Of a stretch of 64,000 bases of DNA, positions 17,221-27,012 are shown one piece after another. Every line of letters begins with the position of its first letter. The stretch's first letter is position 1. Source of the stretch: Agromyces albus (lineage in GTDB: Bacteria; Actinomycetota; Actinomycetes; Actinomycetales; Microbacteriaceae); NCBI RefSeq assembly GCF_030815405.1, contig NZ_JAUSWX010000001.1:1736001-1800000 (forward strand), written 5' to 3'. A program made the position numbers and the translations under genes. Under the pieces are notes generated by a model. It ran no database searches. It had not been told where the DNA came from and saw nothing but the letters and a program-made list of their open reading frames with translations.

Positions 17221-18904
17221 CCGATCACGATACGCGGCGATCTACGGGCCGACGGTAGGAGACCAGGTGCGGCTGGGCGACACCGATCTGTGGATCGAGA
17301 TCGAGCGCGACCTCACCGTCGGCGGCGAGGAGGCTGTCTTCGGAGGCGGCAAGTCGATCCGCGAGTCCATGGCGCAGGCGACGACGACGCGAGCGGATGG
17401 CGCCCTCGACACCGTCATCACGAACGCGATCATCCTGGACTGGTGGGGCATCATCCGCGCCGATATCGGCATCCGAGATGGTCGCATCGTCGGGATCGGC
17501 CACGCGGGCAATCCCGACATCAGCGACGGCATCGACATGATCATCGGGCCGTCCACGGATGTCATCTCCGGTGAGGGACGCATCGTCACCGCGGGCGCCA
17601 TCGACGCGCACGTCCATCTGCTCTCGCCCTCGCAGATCCACGAGGCCCTTGCCAGTGGGATCACGACGATCGTGGGCGGGGGCACGGGGCCCTCGGAGGG
17701 CTCCAAGGCGACGACGGTCACCCCTGGGGCGTGGCATCTGTCAGCCATGCACCGTGCGCTCGATCCCCTGCCCGTCAACATCCTGCTGCTCGGCAAGGGC
17801 AATACGGTGTCGATGGCCGCACTGAAGGAGCAGGCGCTCGCGGGCGCCGCCGGCTACAAGGTGCACGAGGACTGGGGCTCCTCCCCCGCCGCGATCGACG
17901 CATCATTGCGCGCGGCCGAGGACTGGGGCCTGCAGGTCGCGCTGCACTCGGACTCGCTGAACGAGGCGGGATTCGTCGAGTCCACGATCGCGGCGATCGG
18001 CGGCCGATCGATCCACGCGTTCCACGTCGAAGGCGCCGGCGGCGGTCACGCCCCCGACATCCTCTCGATCGCAGGGCTGCCCAACGTGATCCCCGGTTCC
18101 ACGAACCCGACGCTCCCTCACACCGTCAACACGGTCGCCGAGCACCTCGACATGCTGATGGTCTGCCATCACCTCAACCCGGCGGTGCCGGAGGACCTCG
18201 CGTTCGCCGAGTCGCGCATCCGTGCCACCACGATCGCCGCGGAAGACATCCTTCACGACATCGGAGCCCTGTCGGTGACCTCGTCCGACGCGCAGGCGAT
18301 GGGCAGGATCGGCGAAGTGGTCACACGTACCTGGCAGGTCGCGCACGTCATGAAACACCGACGCGGCCCGTTGGGCGGCGGGATGCCGGCAGACAACGAG
18401 CGCGCGCGTCGCTATGTCGCGAAATACACGATCAACCCCGCGATTGCTCACGGGATCGCGTACGACGTGGGGTCGATCGAGGTCGGCAGGCTCGCCGACC
18501 TAGCGGTGTGGGACCCGAAATTCTTCGGCGTCCGCCCGGCCGTCGTCATCAAGGGTGGCGCGATCGCGTGGGCCGCGCTCGGCGACCCGAACGCCTCCAT
18601 CCCGACGCCCCAACCCGTGATGATGCGACCGTCCTTCGGCGATACGATCGGGGCAGACCTGTCCGTGACGTACGTCTCGCCCACGGCGCTCGAGGCGGAT
18701 CTCGCCGACACGCTCGGTCTGCGCCGCCGGCTCGCTGCGGTCGAGCCCACGCGTCATATCGGCAAGGCCGACATGAAGAACAACGACGTTCTGCCGTCGA
18801 TCCGCATTCGTCCCGACACGTTCGAGATCGCGATCGACGGTGAAGACGTGCAGCCGGCGCCCGCGGCATCCCTTCCCCTCGCCCAGTTGTACAACCTGTT
18901 CTGA
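17207..18904 (+). CDS. ureC: Urease alpha (catalytic) subunit
   Basis: A 565-residue catalytic subunit holding the two-nickel site. Visible active-site elements are the metal-binding His pair in [12 protein letters not shown], the Lys that becomes carbamylated in [11 protein letters not shown], the His ligand in [12 protein letters not shown], the second His in [15 protein letters not shown], the mobile flap CHHL near residue 325 with its Cys-His pair, and the Asp ligand in [10 protein letters not shown]. All key residues are present, so the enzyme should be active once loaded with nickel. The start overlaps ureB by 14 nt. Confidence 0.97.
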   Translation: MLWVDRSRYAAIYGPTVGDQVRLGDTDLWIEIERDLTVGGEEAVFGGGKSIRESMAQATTTRADGALDTVITNAIILDWWGIIRADIGIRDGRIVGIGHAGNPDISDGIDMIIGPSTDVISGEGRIVTAGAIDAHVHLLSPSQIHEALASGITTIVGGGTGPSEGSKATTVTPGAWHLSAMHRALDPLPVNILLLGKGNTVSMAALKEQALAGAAGYKVHEDWGSSPAAIDASLRAAEDWGLQVALHSDSLNEAGFVESTIAAIGGRSIHAFHVEGAGGGHAPDILSIAGLPNVIPGSTNPTLPHTVNTVAEHLDMLMVCHHLNPAVPEDLAFAESRIRATTIAAEDILHDIGALSVTSSDAQAMGRIGEVVTRTWQVAHVMKHRRGPLGGGMPADNERARRYVAKYTINPAIAHGIAYDVGSIEVGRLADLAVWDPKFFGVRPAVVIKGGAIAWAALGDPNASIPTPQPVMMRPSFGDTIGADLSVTYVSPTALEADLADTLGLRRRLAAVEPTRHIGKADMKNNDVLPSIRIRPDTFEIAIDGEDVQPAPAASLPLAQLYNLF

Positions 18905-18913
18905 AGCCGATCC

Positions 18914-19588
18914 ATGGACTCTGCCGCGCACACCGTCGCTCTGCTGCTTGCCGACGCACGACTCCCCTCCGGCGGGCATGCGTTCTCTGCGGGTGTCGAG
19001 CCGGCCATCCAGGGCGGGCTCGCGCGACACGACGTCGGCGCGTTCCTTCAGGCCCGGGCGCGGACGACGACGCTCGTCGATGCGGCGACGGCGGTCGTGG
19101 CGCGGCGGGCCGGCCTGATCGGTGCGCCCTATGGACCCATCGAACGGGCGTGGGCAGCGCGCACCCCGAGTCGTGCGGCTCGTACCGCCTCGACAGACCT
19201 CGGCCGCGGACTTCTTCGACTCGCGCAGCGCCTCTGGCCGCAGTCTCCGGCGATCGCCGCCCTGACCGCCGGGGATGCACTATCGCCGCCCCGCCCCATC
19301 GTGCTGGGCGCGGTCGCCGCACACACGGGACTCGACGCCGAAACCCTCGTGCGCGTGGCCGTGTACGACGACATGGCCGGCGGGGTCGCGGCCCTTCTCA
19401 AGCTGGAACCCGGCGACCCCCTCGACGGCGTGCGACTCGTGATCAATGCATGCGCCGCGGTCGATCCCCTCATCTCGCAGCTCGCGGCACTCGACTCACC
19501 CGAGGCGATCCCTGCCGCGAGCGCCCCCCAAGCCGAAGCGTGGACCGAGGATCACGCCGTAACGAATAGGAGACTCTTCCGTGCCTGA
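18914..19588 (+). CDS. ureF: Urease accessory protein UreF
   Basis: A 224-residue all-helical UreF, starting 9 nt after ureC. It recruits UreG to the UreD-urease complex and acts as its regulator. Family marks: [20 protein letters not shown] at the N-terminus and [20 protein letters not shown] near residue 155. The 3' end overlaps the ureG start by 8 nt. The sequence is somewhat divergent from enteric UreF, as usual for actinobacteria. Confidence 0.9.
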   Translation: MDSAAHTVALLLADARLPSGGHAFSAGVEPAIQGGLARHDVGAFLQARARTTTLVDAATAVVARRAGLIGAPYGPIERAWAARTPSRAARTASTDLGRGLLRLAQRLWPQSPAIAALTAGDALSPPRPIVLGAVAAHTGLDAETLVRVAVYDDMAGGVAALLKLEPGDPLDGVRLVINACAAVDPLISQLAALDSPEAIPAASAPQAEAWTEDHAVTNRRLFRA

Positions 19589-20375
19589 CTCCCCGCTCGC
19601 CCCCCGCGCGCTCCGGCTCGGCGTCGCTGGCCCCGTCGGCACCGGAAAATCGTCGCTCATCGCGACGGTGTGCCGGGCTCTTGCAGCCGAACTGCGCCTC
19701 GGCGTCATCACCAACGACATCTACACCGATGAGGATGCCCGATTCCTGCGCTCCGCCGGCGTGCTCGACCCCGAGCGCATCCGCGCTGTTGAGACCGGCG
19801 CCTGTCCGCACACCGCGATTCGCGATGACATCACCACCAACCTGCTCGCCGCCGAAGACCTCGAGCGGGATTTCGCGCCCCTCGACGTGGTGCTCATCGA
19901 GTCGGGCGGCGACAACCTGACAGCGACGTTCTCGCCCGCTCTGGTCGACGCGCAGATCTTCGTCCTGGATGTCGCCGGCGGCGGCGATGTCGCTCGGAAG
20001 GGCGGCCCGGGCATCGGCCGTGCCGACCTCCTCGTCGTCAACAAGACCGACCTCGCTCCCTATGTCGACGTCGACGTGGCGCAGATGGTGGCGGATGCCC
20101 AAGCGGCACGGGACGGGCGCGCAGTGCTGGCGCTATCGCGGCACGACGCCTCCTCGGTCGCGGCACTGCGCGCATGGGTTATCACGATCCTCGCGAGTCA
20201 CCGGGCCGGCACCCACATCGCGCAGGACCCCGGCCCGATGGCCCCGCACTTCCACGCCGATGACGAGCATCCGGAGGGTGGATTCATCCACTCGCACCCC
20301 GAGGATGCCGCGCACCCCTCGGACCACCACCACTCCCGTACGCACGCCGGTGCGGGGATGAACGCGAACGAGTGA
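19581..20375 (+). CDS. ureG: Urease accessory GTPase UreG with His-rich C-terminal tail
   Basis: A 264-residue SIMIBI-class GTPase that delivers nickel to apo-urease on GTP hydrolysis. It has P-loop [10 protein letters not shown], the nickel-binding CPH motif in [13 protein letters not shown], and guanine specificity NKTD. UreG is usually about 205 residues; here roughly 40 extra residues follow the G-domain and contain ten His in the last 42 positions ([24 protein letters not shown]). No ureE is present in the cluster, so the tail may take the nickel-storage role of the UreE His tail. GTG start at 19581, overlapping ureF. Confidence 0.94.
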   Translation: MPDSPLAPRALRLGVAGPVGTGKSSLIATVCRALAAELRLGVITNDIYTDEDARFLRSAGVLDPERIRAVETGACPHTAIRDDITTNLLAAEDLERDFAPLDVVLIESGGDNLTATFSPALVDAQIFVLDVAGGGDVARKGGPGIGRADLLVVNKTDLAPYVDVDVAQMVADAQAARDGRAVLALSRHDASSVAALRAWVITILASHRAGTHIAQDPGPMAPHFHADDEHPEGGFIHSHPEDAAHPSDHHHSRTHAGAGMNANE

Positions 20376-21094
20376 CCTCGACGCGCATCGCGGTCACCGC
20401 GGGCGAGCCACGCGCACACGTGGACCTCGCGGTCGGCGCGCTCGCACCGCGCTTGATCTGGCGCGATGCCACGCGTGCGCACGTCGCCGTCGCCGCGGCC
20501 GGTATGGTGCTGCTCGGCGGCGACCACGTGCACATCGGGATCGACGTCGGTCCGGCGTGCACTCTCGAGATCGAGGATGTCGGGGGCACCGTCGCCTATC
20601 GCGGGGCGCGCTCGTCGTGGATCCTGGAAGTCCGGATCGGGGCTGGTGGGACACTGCTGTGGCGCGGCCTGCCGTTCGTCGTCACCGACGGGGCCGAGGT
20701 CGAACGCCGTAGCTCCCTCACCCTGGAGTCCGACGCGCGAGCGGTGATCCGCGAGACGCTCGTGCTCGGCAGGCACGGCGAGTGGGGCGGCCGGTTGATC
20801 TCGGCCCTCGCGGTGGTCGACAGAGGTGGACCGGTCCTCCTCGAGCGGCTGGATGCAGACGGCAGTGCGCCCGAGCCCGGGGTGCTCGGCCACAACCGGG
20901 TGCTCGATGCCGTGATAGCCGTCGGATTCCGCCCGCCCACACGCCCGAAAGACCTCGACTTCGATCGCCCAGGAGGGATGGCGCGCCACCTCTCCGACCA
21001 GACGCACAGCTCGCCTCTCGACGCGGTATGGGATGCGTGGGTCGCGCACGCGGAGGAGCGCTTTCTCACGCCTGAGCCGGTCGTCGGGCGGTGA
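20372..21094 (+). CDS. ureD: Urease accessory protein UreD (UreH)
   Basis: A 240-residue UreD that binds apo-urease and forms the platform for UreF and UreG during nickel insertion. The beta-rich pattern is typical: [42 protein letters not shown], and [14 protein letters not shown]. It starts at a GTG overlapping the ureG stop (GTGA). The order ureABCFGD without ureE matches that known from mycobacteria. Confidence 0.9.
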   Translation: MTSTRIAVTAGEPRAHVDLAVGALAPRLIWRDATRAHVAVAAAGMVLLGGDHVHIGIDVGPACTLEIEDVGGTVAYRGARSSWILEVRIGAGGTLLWRGLPFVVTDGAEVERRSSLTLESDARAVIRETLVLGRHGEWGGRLISALAVVDRGGPVLLERLDADGSAPEPGVLGHNRVLDAVIAVGFRPPTRPKDLDFDRPGGMARHLSDQTHSSPLDAVWDAWVAHAEERFLTPEPVVGR

Positions 21095-21170
21095 CGCCTG
21101 TGCAAAGACACGTCCACCACGACGGTCTGGAACACGTGGTCCGCCCTACCGGCGACAGCGGAAAGGAATC

Positions 21171-22181
21171 GTGTTGACGGCACTCTCTGAAGACCGAACC
21201 CCGACACGCATCCGGCGGAACACGATCGGGGTCATCTCGCTGATCGTGCTTCTGCACGTGCTGGGCTGGGGTGTCCTCGTCCTCCTCGTGATCCCGGCCC
21301 GCATCCCGCTCGGCGGCGGTGGCGGCACGCTCGTGACGCTCGGTGTCGGGCTCACTGCCTACGCCTTGGGGGTGCGCCACGCATTCGACGCCGACCACAT
21401 CGCCGCGATCGACAACACCACCCGCCGGCTCGCCGAACGCGGCAAGCCCGCCAATACGGTCGGCTTCTGGTTCTCACTCGGTCACTCGACGATCGTCGTC
21501 GTACTCTGCATCCTGTTGACCCTCGGGATCACGGCGATCGGCTCATCACTCGCCGATGACTCCTCCGCCCTTCGCACCTGGACAGGGGTCATCGGCCCCA
21601 CCGTCTCGGGCGTCTTCCTCGTCGTGATCGCCGCGATCAACATCGCGTCACTGCGCCGCGGCCACGGGCACGCCGGCGGGCCGGTGCTCCGGATGCTCGG
21701 GCCCTTCGAGAAAGCGGTGGATCGCCCTTCCCGGATGTACCTCGTCGGACTGCTGTTCGGCCTCGGCTTCGATACCGCTACCGAGATCGGGCTGCTCGCG
21801 CTGGCAGGTGCCGCCACGCTGGTGGCCGTGCCATGGTGGGCAGCGCTCACACTGCCGATTCTGTTCGCCGCCGGGATGAGCGCCTTCGACACCACCCAGG
21901 GCGCGGTAATGCGTCGCGCCTATACCTGGCAGCCCGGTCGTCGCCACCTCGGTGAGGTGTACGCCATCGCAATGACCGGGCTCTCCGTCGTCGCCGCAGT
22001 ACTGATCGCGATCGTCCAGCTCGCGAACGTGCTCGTCGCGAATCTCGGCCTCGGCGGCCCCCTCCCTTGGTTGGCATCGGTCGGGATCGATGACCTCGGG
22101 TTCGTGCTGACGGCACTGCTCCTGGTCACATGGGCAGCCGTGTTGTTTGTCACCCGACGGCCGCGGACGCGTACCAGTTGA
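21171..22181 (+). CDS. Nickel/cobalt permease, NiCoT family
   Basis: A 336-residue integral membrane permease with eight hydrophobic segments. The metal-selectivity signature RHAFDADHIAAIDNTTR is present in the second helix, as is LGFDTATEIGLLAL later on, both diagnostic of NiCoT transporters (NixA/HoxN). A cytoplasmic His-containing loop (RRGHGHAGG) is seen. It lies 76 nt after ureD on the same strand and presumably supplies Ni2+ for urease. AAAGGA lies just upstream; the start may be GTG at 21171 or TTG at 21174, the latter with better spacing. Confidence 0.93.
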   Translation: MLTALSEDRTPTRIRRNTIGVISLIVLLHVLGWGVLVLLVIPARIPLGGGGGTLVTLGVGLTAYALGVRHAFDADHIAAIDNTTRRLAERGKPANTVGFWFSLGHSTIVVVLCILLTLGITAIGSSLADDSSALRTWTGVIGPTVSGVFLVVIAAINIASLRRGHGHAGGPVLRMLGPFEKAVDRPSRMYLVGLLFGLGFDTATEIGLLALAGAATLVAVPWWAALTLPILFAAGMSAFDTTQGAVMRRAYTWQPGRRHLGEVYAIAMTGLSVVAAVLIAIVQLANVLVANLGLGGPLPWLASVGIDDLGFVLTALLLVTWAAVLFVTRRPRTRTS

Positions 22182-22302
22182 CGCGGTCGGTCGAGACAGA
22201 ACCCGTCGTCAGCGTTGACGAGTCCCGATGAAGCGAGACGGCGAAGAGGTGAACGGGACGGGTGTGCTCATAAGGCCCAGGGCCTCAGGGGCGATCTTCA
22301 AC

Positions 22303-22340
22303 GAAAAAACCCCTGAGAACTTTGCGTTCATCAGGGGTTT
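22303..22340 (-). terminator. Intrinsic terminator of tRNA-Ala (works in both directions)
   Basis: On the minus strand, AAACCCCTGA, a 14-nt loop, then TCAGGGGTTTTTTC: a GC-rich stem followed by a T-run directly after the tRNA. On the plus strand the same hairpin ends in TTT and could stop transcription from the nickel permease gene. Confidence 0.85.
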
Positions 22341-22343
22341 CGG

Positions 22344-22416
22344 TGGATCTGAGGGGACTCGAACCCCTGACCCCCTGCATGCCATGCAGGTGCGCTACCA
22401 GCTGCGCCACAGACCC
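22344..22416 (-). tRNA. tRNA-Ala (anticodon GGC)
   Basis: The minus strand folds as a 73-nt tRNA: acceptor GGGTCTG pairs with CAGATCC, D-arm GCGCAGCTGGTAGCGC, anticodon stem CCTGC/GCAGG with loop ATGGCAT giving anticodon GGC, and T-arm GGTTCGAGTCCCC with the conserved TTCGA. The discriminator base is A, as expected for Ala. CCA is not encoded. A terminator follows 3 nt downstream. Confidence 0.96.
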
Positions 22417-22508
22417 GTACGCCCCGTTCGGGGCAACGAATTGAGCTTACACCAGCCGCGGGTCTCGCATGAAATCGAGACCCGCTCAGCGGACGCTCGC
22501 TGCTGCGC

Positions 22509-22883
22509 TCAGCTGCTCGCGGTCAGGAGCGGTGCGACGGGCAGCGACGGGCAGTCGAGCCAGAGCCGCTCGAGGCCGTAGTAGAGGCGCTCCTCCTGGT
22601 GGAAGACGTGCACCACGAGGTCGCCGAAATCGAGCAGGATCCAACGGCCGGCGTCGTGACCCTCACGACGGCGCGTCTGGGTTCCTGAGCGACCGAGCAC
22701 CGCCTCGACCTCGTCGGCGATGGCGACGACGTTGCGCTCGGAGTTGCCGGTGACCAGCAGGAAGATGTCGGCGAACGGCAGCGGACCCGACACGTCGAGT
22801 GCCACGAGGTCGTCACCGCCCTTCGAGTCTGCCGCTCGCGCCGCGATGGCGAGCAGGTCGAGTGCCTCGTGTGATGCGGTCAT
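22509..22883 (-). CDS. rsfS: Ribosome silencing factor RsfS
   Basis: A 124-residue RsfS/Iojap protein that binds ribosomal protein L14 and blocks subunit joining when nutrients are short. Marks: ALDLLAIAARAADSKGGDDLVALDVS, FADIFLLVTGNSERNVVAIADE, then GHDAGRWILLDFGDLVVHVF and YYGLERLWLDCP. It is the last protein gene of the rplU-rpmA-obg-proB-proA-nadD-rsfS run, a conserved actinobacterial order, and ends about 90 nt before tRNA-Ala. Confidence 0.95.
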   Translation of the reverse strand: MTASHEALDLLAIAARAADSKGGDDLVALDVSGPLPFADIFLLVTGNSERNVVAIADEVEAVLGRSGTQTRRREGHDAGRWILLDFGDLVVHVFHQEERLYYGLERLWLDCPSLPVAPLLTASS

Positions 22884-22927
22884 ACGCTCTTTTCCGGATT
22901 CTGAGAAGTCGATGTGGATGCCCCGGC

Positions 22928-24046
22928 TCAGAAGAGGCCGGCGACGGCGCCGATGACGAGTGTGGCGACGACGCCGAGCGCGAGGACGCCGGCGGTGACG
23001 GCGAGTACGAGAGGGGCGTTCACGCCCTCCTTCTTGGGCGGAGCCATCATCGCGCGAGCGGCGCCCTGGGTGCTGATCGCGCGCGTCGCCGCGACCGGCG
23101 CGCCACCGGTGCCTGCCCCGTCTTCGACCTGGTCGAACAACCGGTCGACGTCGGCCGAGTCGATGTGACTCGGGTGCACGCCCGTCGCGCCGTAACTGCG
23201 CGGCAGGTTGATCGAGCCGGTGACGATGATCTCACCGCTCGCTGCAAGCGGGTTGTTGCCGGCCGGAGCCTGATTCGGCAGTGACGGCAGGATGAGTGCG
23301 TTCGTGGTGGTCGGAACGCCGTGGCTCACGCCGCCACGTGAGAGCAACTGGTCGAACGGCTCCGCGCGGTCGGCCGGCACGTTGAGCTGAGCGGTCCAGT
23401 GGCCGACAGGTTTCTGTGACACGACGGCGTCGGCGGCGAGGCTCGCCTCGGCGGCCGGCTGGTGCGGCGCCGGTGCCCGCGTCGGAACCGGGGGCGACAG
23501 CAACGGATGCTCGGCCGGAACGGCTGCAGCAGGTGGCGTCGCGACGACCTCGTCGTCGAGGTCGAGCTCATGCTCGTGCTGCGCATCGAGCATCGCCCGG
23601 AGTTCGCGTCGCGTCAGCGTACGCTCGGGAGCGCTGGGCTCGACGCTCGGTTGCCGCTGCGGGGGCGCCGTCGGCGCGGAGAACCGCGATCCGAACTGCG
23701 CAGGTGCGGCAGGTGCGGGCGGCGATGCGGCGGGCTGCGGGTGCCTTGGGGCGAACGGATTCTGCTGCGGCGGTGCGGCCAGGGTTCCCCCGAACGGCGA
23801 CGGCTGCTGGCCGGACCCTCCTGCGGGGCGCGGCGCTGCAAAGACCGGTGCGGGAGCCGGGTTCTGTGGCGGCGCGGGCGGTGCGGCCGGCTGCGGCGGG
23901 ACGGCCCGAACGGGCTGATCGGCCTGCTGATCGCGCGGAGCGGGGGGTGCGGCATCCGGGGTCGTCGAAGGCGCCTGCTGCTCTCGCAGGCGCTCACGCT
24001 CACGAGCCTCGCGGCGCGTGAGCGGTGGTTCCTGTGACGACGTCAT
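22928..24046 (-). CDS. Proline-rich single-pass membrane protein of unknown function
   Basis: A 372-residue protein starting at an ATG that overlaps the nadD stop (ATGA). It opens with a charged segment ([16 protein letters not shown]), continues as a long low-complexity Pro/Ala/Gln region to about residue 150, then a more ordered stretch with a second TRREL-type motif ([20 protein letters not shown]). It ends with one transmembrane helix ([21 protein letters not shown]) at the extreme C-terminus, so most of it should be cytosolic. No enzyme motif is visible. Its place between nadD and rsfS suggests a conserved family-specific protein. Confidence 0.8.
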   Translation of the reverse strand: MTSSQEPPLTRREARERERLREQQAPSTTPDAAPPAPRDQQADQPVRAVPPQPAAPPAPPQNPAPAPVFAAPRPAGGSGQQPSPFGGTLAAPPQQNPFAPRHPQPAASPPAPAAPAQFGSRFSAPTAPPQRQPSVEPSAPERTLTRRELRAMLDAQHEHELDLDDEVVATPPAAAVPAEHPLLSPPVPTRAPAPHQPAAEASLAADAVVSQKPVGHWTAQLNVPADRAEPFDQLLSRGGVSHGVPTTTNALILPSLPNQAPAGNNPLAASGEIIVTGSINLPRSYGATGVHPSHIDSADVDRLFDQVEDGAGTGGAPVAATRAISTQGAARAMMAPPKKEGVNAPLVLAVTAGVLALGVVATLVIGAVAGLF

Positions 24047-24645
24047 TCGACACTCCGATAGAGGTGGTGCTTGGAGATGTACTGGACGACCCCATCGGGC
24101 ACCAAGTACCACACCGGGAATCCCCGGCGCACCCTGTCCCGGCAGTCGGTTGACGAGATCGCAAGTGCCGGAACCTCCAACAAGCTTACGTCTTGCTCTG
24201 GCAAACCCGAAACGGAGAGCACATGTCCCGGGCGACTCACAGCCACGAAGTGCGCGAGCTCCCAGAGTTCGCCGACGTTCTTCCAGGAGAGGATCTGGGC
24301 GATCGCGTCGGCACCGGTGATGAAGTACAGGTCGGCGTCGGGGCGCTGGCTCCTGATGTCGTGGAGCGTGTCGATCGTGAACGTCGGCTTCGGACGATCG
24401 ATGTCGACGCGGCTCACGGTGAACCGCGGGTTCGACGCCGTTGCGATGACGGTCATGAGATAACGGTGCTCGGCTTGCGTGACGTCGGATTTGTAGCTCG
24501 GCTGGCCGGTGGGCACGAACACGACCTCATCGAGCTCGAGGTGCTGAGCGACCTCGCTCGCGGCCACGAGGTGCCCGTGGTGGATGGGATCGAAGGTGCC
24601 ACCCATCACACCGACCCGTGGTCGGCGTTCCTCGCCCGTGATCAC
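24043..24645 (-). CDS. nadD: Nicotinate-nucleotide adenylyltransferase
   Basis: A 200-residue NadD, which makes deamido-NAD from nicotinate mononucleotide and ATP. The nucleotidyltransferase signature is [15 protein letters not shown] (the H-x-G-H motif), with [10 protein letters not shown], then [11 protein letters not shown] and the C-terminal [13 protein letters not shown] motif (the ISST-type ATP-binding loop). GTG start at 24645, 12 nt after the small membrane protein gene. Confidence 0.95.
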   Translation of the reverse strand: MITGEERRPRVGVMGGTFDPIHHGHLVAASEVAQHLELDEVVFVPTGQPSYKSDVTQAEHRYLMTVIATASNPRFTVSRVDIDRPKPTFTIDTLHDIRSQRPDADLYFITGADAIAQILSWKNVGELWELAHFVAVSRPGHVLSVSGLPEQDVSLLEVPALAISSTDCRDRVRRGFPVWYLVPDGVVQYISKHHLYRSVE

Positions 24646-24657
24646 GCGACCGCCCGC

Positions 24658-24864
24658 TCAGTGACCGCCGTGCTCGTCTCCTGAGTGGCGGGCAGCATAG
24701 GCTGCCGATTTGCTGCTGTGGCGGTTGGCCACGTCGCGGTACGACGCGACGATCATGGCGAGCACGGCGAAGATGACGAGCGCGATGAGACCGTAGACCC
24801 ACGAGTCGATCGGCAGTTCCCTGGCGTGCACCGTCTCGGTCAGCACTGCGGTCACGAGGCTCAT
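24658..24864 (-). CDS. Small membrane protein of unknown function
   Basis: A 68-residue protein with one membrane helix (WVYGLIALVIFAVLAMIVASY) and a His-rich C-terminal tail (RHSSKSAAYAARHSGDEHGGH). A GAAAGGAACG ribosome-binding site precedes the ATG. It sits between proA and nadD, on the same strand and closely spaced, so it is probably co-transcribed. No family function is known to me. Confidence 0.75.
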   Translation of the reverse strand: MSLVTAVLTETVHARELPIDSWVYGLIALVIFAVLAMIVASYRDVANRHSSKSAAYAARHSGDEHGGH

Positions 24865-24915
24865 TCGCCGTTCCTTTCGAATCCTGCGGGTGTCGCTCCG
24901 GACAGTCTAGCGAGG

Positions 24916-26184
24916 TCAGGCACGCACATGCCCGGCGCCGCGCACGATCCACTTCGTGCTCGTGAGCTCGGGCAGTCCCATGGGGCCCCGTGCATGCAGC
25001 TTCTGCGTCGAGATGCCGACCTCGGCACCGAAGCCGAACTCCGCACCGTCGGTGAAGCGAGTCGAGGCGTTCACCATGACGGCCGCGGCATCCACCTCGT
25101 TCAGGAAGCGTTCCGCGTTGCCGAGGTCGTTCGTCACGATCGACTCGGTGTGCTTCGTCGAGTAGCGACGGATGTGCCGCAGCGCGTCGTCGATCGAGTC
25201 GACGACGCCGACGGACAGGTCGAGGCTCATGTGCTCGGTGGCCCAGTCCTCGTCGGTGACGGGCAGCGCCTCGGGCCGGAGTGCCCGCACCCGCTCGTCG
25301 GCATGGATCGTGACACCGGATGCCTCGAGCCGGTCGAGCACCGCGGGCAGCAGCCGCGCAGCCGCCGCCTCGTGCACGAGCAGGGTCTCGAGGGCATTGC
25401 AGACGCTCGGTCGTTGCACCTTCGCGTTGTGTACGAGCTCGACGGCCCAGTCTTCCCGCGCGCTCTCATCGAGGAACATGTGCACGACCCCGGCGCCCGT
25501 CTCGATGACCGGCACTCGCGCTTCGTCGACGACGGCACGGATGAGGCCGGCGCTCCCACGTGGAATGAGCACGTCGACGTAGTCGCGGGCCTGCATGAGA
25601 TGGCGAGCACCGGCGCGGCCGAAGTCATCGACGGTCTGCACGGCGTCGGCCGGAAGACCGGCCGCGTCGAGCGCGTCGCGCAGTGCTGCGACGAGCACGC
25701 GGTTCGTCTGCTCTGCCGCGCTGCCGCCGCGGAGCACGACGGCATTGCCGCTCTTCAGCGCGAGCACGGCGATGTCGACGGTCACGTTCGGTCGTGCCTC
25801 GTAGATCGCACCGACGACGCCGAGCGGCACGCGCACCTGGTCGATGCGGATGCCGTTCGGGAGCGATCGGCCGCTCACGGTCTCGCCGATCGGATCGGTG
25901 AGCGCGATGACTTCGAGCACCGCCTCGGCGAGTGCGTCGACCCGCCGCTCGTCGAGCTCGAGGCGGTCGAGGAGCCCGGCGGCGAGGCCGGCTTCGCGGC
26001 CCGCGGCGAGGTCGAGCGCGTTCGCGGCGACGATGTCGGCCGACCGCTCCCGGAGGATGGCGGCAACCTGTTCGAGGGCGGCATCCTTCTCGGCCGTCGT
26101 CGCCTGCGCGAGCCGGAATGACGCGTCTTTCGCGGCAGCGAGCCGCACGTCGATCAGGCTCGTGTCGACTTCATGGTGCTCCAT
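24916..26184 (-). CDS. proA: Gamma-glutamyl phosphate reductase
   Basis: A 422-residue ProA of normal length, the NADPH-dependent second step of proline synthesis (glutamyl-5-phosphate to the semialdehyde). It belongs to the aldehyde dehydrogenase fold: PLGVVGAIYEARPNVTVDIA, then LKSGNAVVLRGGSAA. The catalytic Cys is in KVQRPSVCNALETLLVH. The C-terminal FGAEVGISTQKLHARGPMGL is the family signature. It lies 9 nt after proB, whose product supplies its unstable substrate. Confidence 0.96.
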   Translation of the reverse strand: MEHHEVDTSLIDVRLAAAKDASFRLAQATTAEKDAALEQVAAILRERSADIVAANALDLAAGREAGLAAGLLDRLELDERRVDALAEAVLEVIALTDPIGETVSGRSLPNGIRIDQVRVPLGVVGAIYEARPNVTVDIAVLALKSGNAVVLRGGSAAEQTNRVLVAALRDALDAAGLPADAVQTVDDFGRAGARHLMQARDYVDVLIPRGSAGLIRAVVDEARVPVIETGAGVVHMFLDESAREDWAVELVHNAKVQRPSVCNALETLLVHEAAAARLLPAVLDRLEASGVTIHADERVRALRPEALPVTDEDWATEHMSLDLSVGVVDSIDDALRHIRRYSTKHTESIVTNDLGNAERFLNEVDAAAVMVNASTRFTDGAEFGFGAEVGISTQKLHARGPMGLPELTSTKWIVRGAGHVRA

Positions 26185-26193
26185 GGAATCAGC

Positions 26194-27012
26194 CTAGGCG
26201 AGCGCCGGTTCGCCATCGGCCGTGTGACGTTCGGGGGCGGGCTCGAACCACGTGCCGACCTCGCGTCCGGCCAGCGCGTCGGCGACGAGGCTCGTCGCCG
26301 TGATCAGCACGGCGGCACCGGCCTCGGCCGCGATGCGCGCCGCCGACACCTTGGTCTCCGCTCCCCCGGTGCCGACGCCGGCGCGTCCGACCGAACCGAT
26401 CTCGACGCCCGTGAGGGCGTCGCCGAACGGCACGTGCTCGATGCGCTTCGCCCCGTCGAGGTGCGGCGGCTTCGTGTACAGCGCGTCGACGTCGGAGAGC
26501 AGCACGAGCAGGTCGGCGCCGATCAGCTCCGCGACGAGGGCCGCGAGCCGGTCGTTGTCGCCGAACCGGATCTCATGGGTCGCGACGGTGTCGTTCTCGT
26601 TCACGATCGGCAGGATCTTCAGCGCGAGCAGCCGGTCCATCGCGCGCTGCGCGTTCGAGCGCGGCGTTGGGTTCTCGAGATCGCCCGCGGTGAGGAGCAC
26701 CTGCCCCGCGACGATGCCGTAGCGGTCGAGCGAGTCCTGGTAGCGGAAGACGAGCAGGTTCTGCCCGACGGATGCCGCGGCCTGCTGGGTCGCGAGATCG
26801 GTGGGTCGCTCGTCGAGCTTGAGATAGGGCATGCCGGTCGCGATGGCCCCGGAGGAGACGAGCACGACCTCGATGCCGCGCTCATGTGCGGCGGCGAGCG
26901 CGTCGACGAGGGGCGCGATCTGGCCGGCGTTGTCTCCGCTGATCGAGGAGGAGCCGACCTTCACGACGATGCGGGTGGCGTGTGGGATCTCCGTGCGCCG
27001 CCGGGGTGTCAC
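26194..27012 (-). CDS. proB: Glutamate 5-kinase (catalytic domain only, no PUA domain)
   Basis: A 272-residue ProB, which phosphorylates glutamate in the first step of proline synthesis. Amino-acid kinase marks: [55 protein letters not shown] and [15 protein letters not shown]. Enteric ProB is about 367 residues with a C-terminal PUA domain; that domain is absent here, as in a number of actinobacteria. GTG start overlaps the obg stop (GTGA). Confidence 0.94.
   Translation of the reverse strand: MTPRRRTEIPHATRIVVKVGSSSISGDNAGQIAPLVDALAAAHERGIEVVLVSSGAIATGMPYLKLDERPTDLATQQAAASVGQNLLVFRYQDSLDRYGIVAGQVLLTAGDLENPTPRSNAQRAMDRLLALKILPIVNENDTVATHEIRFGDNDRLAALVAELIGADLLVLLSDVDALYTKPPHLDGAKRIEHVPFGDALTGVEIGSVGRAGVGTGGAETKVSAARIAAEAGAAVLITATSLVADALAGREVGTWFEPAPERHTADGEPALA

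Noticed and set aside
22273..22285. AGGCCCAGGGCCT palindrome after the nickel permease gene
   Set aside because: Too short and without T-run to call a terminator; the hairpin at 22303-22340 is a better stop for this transcript.
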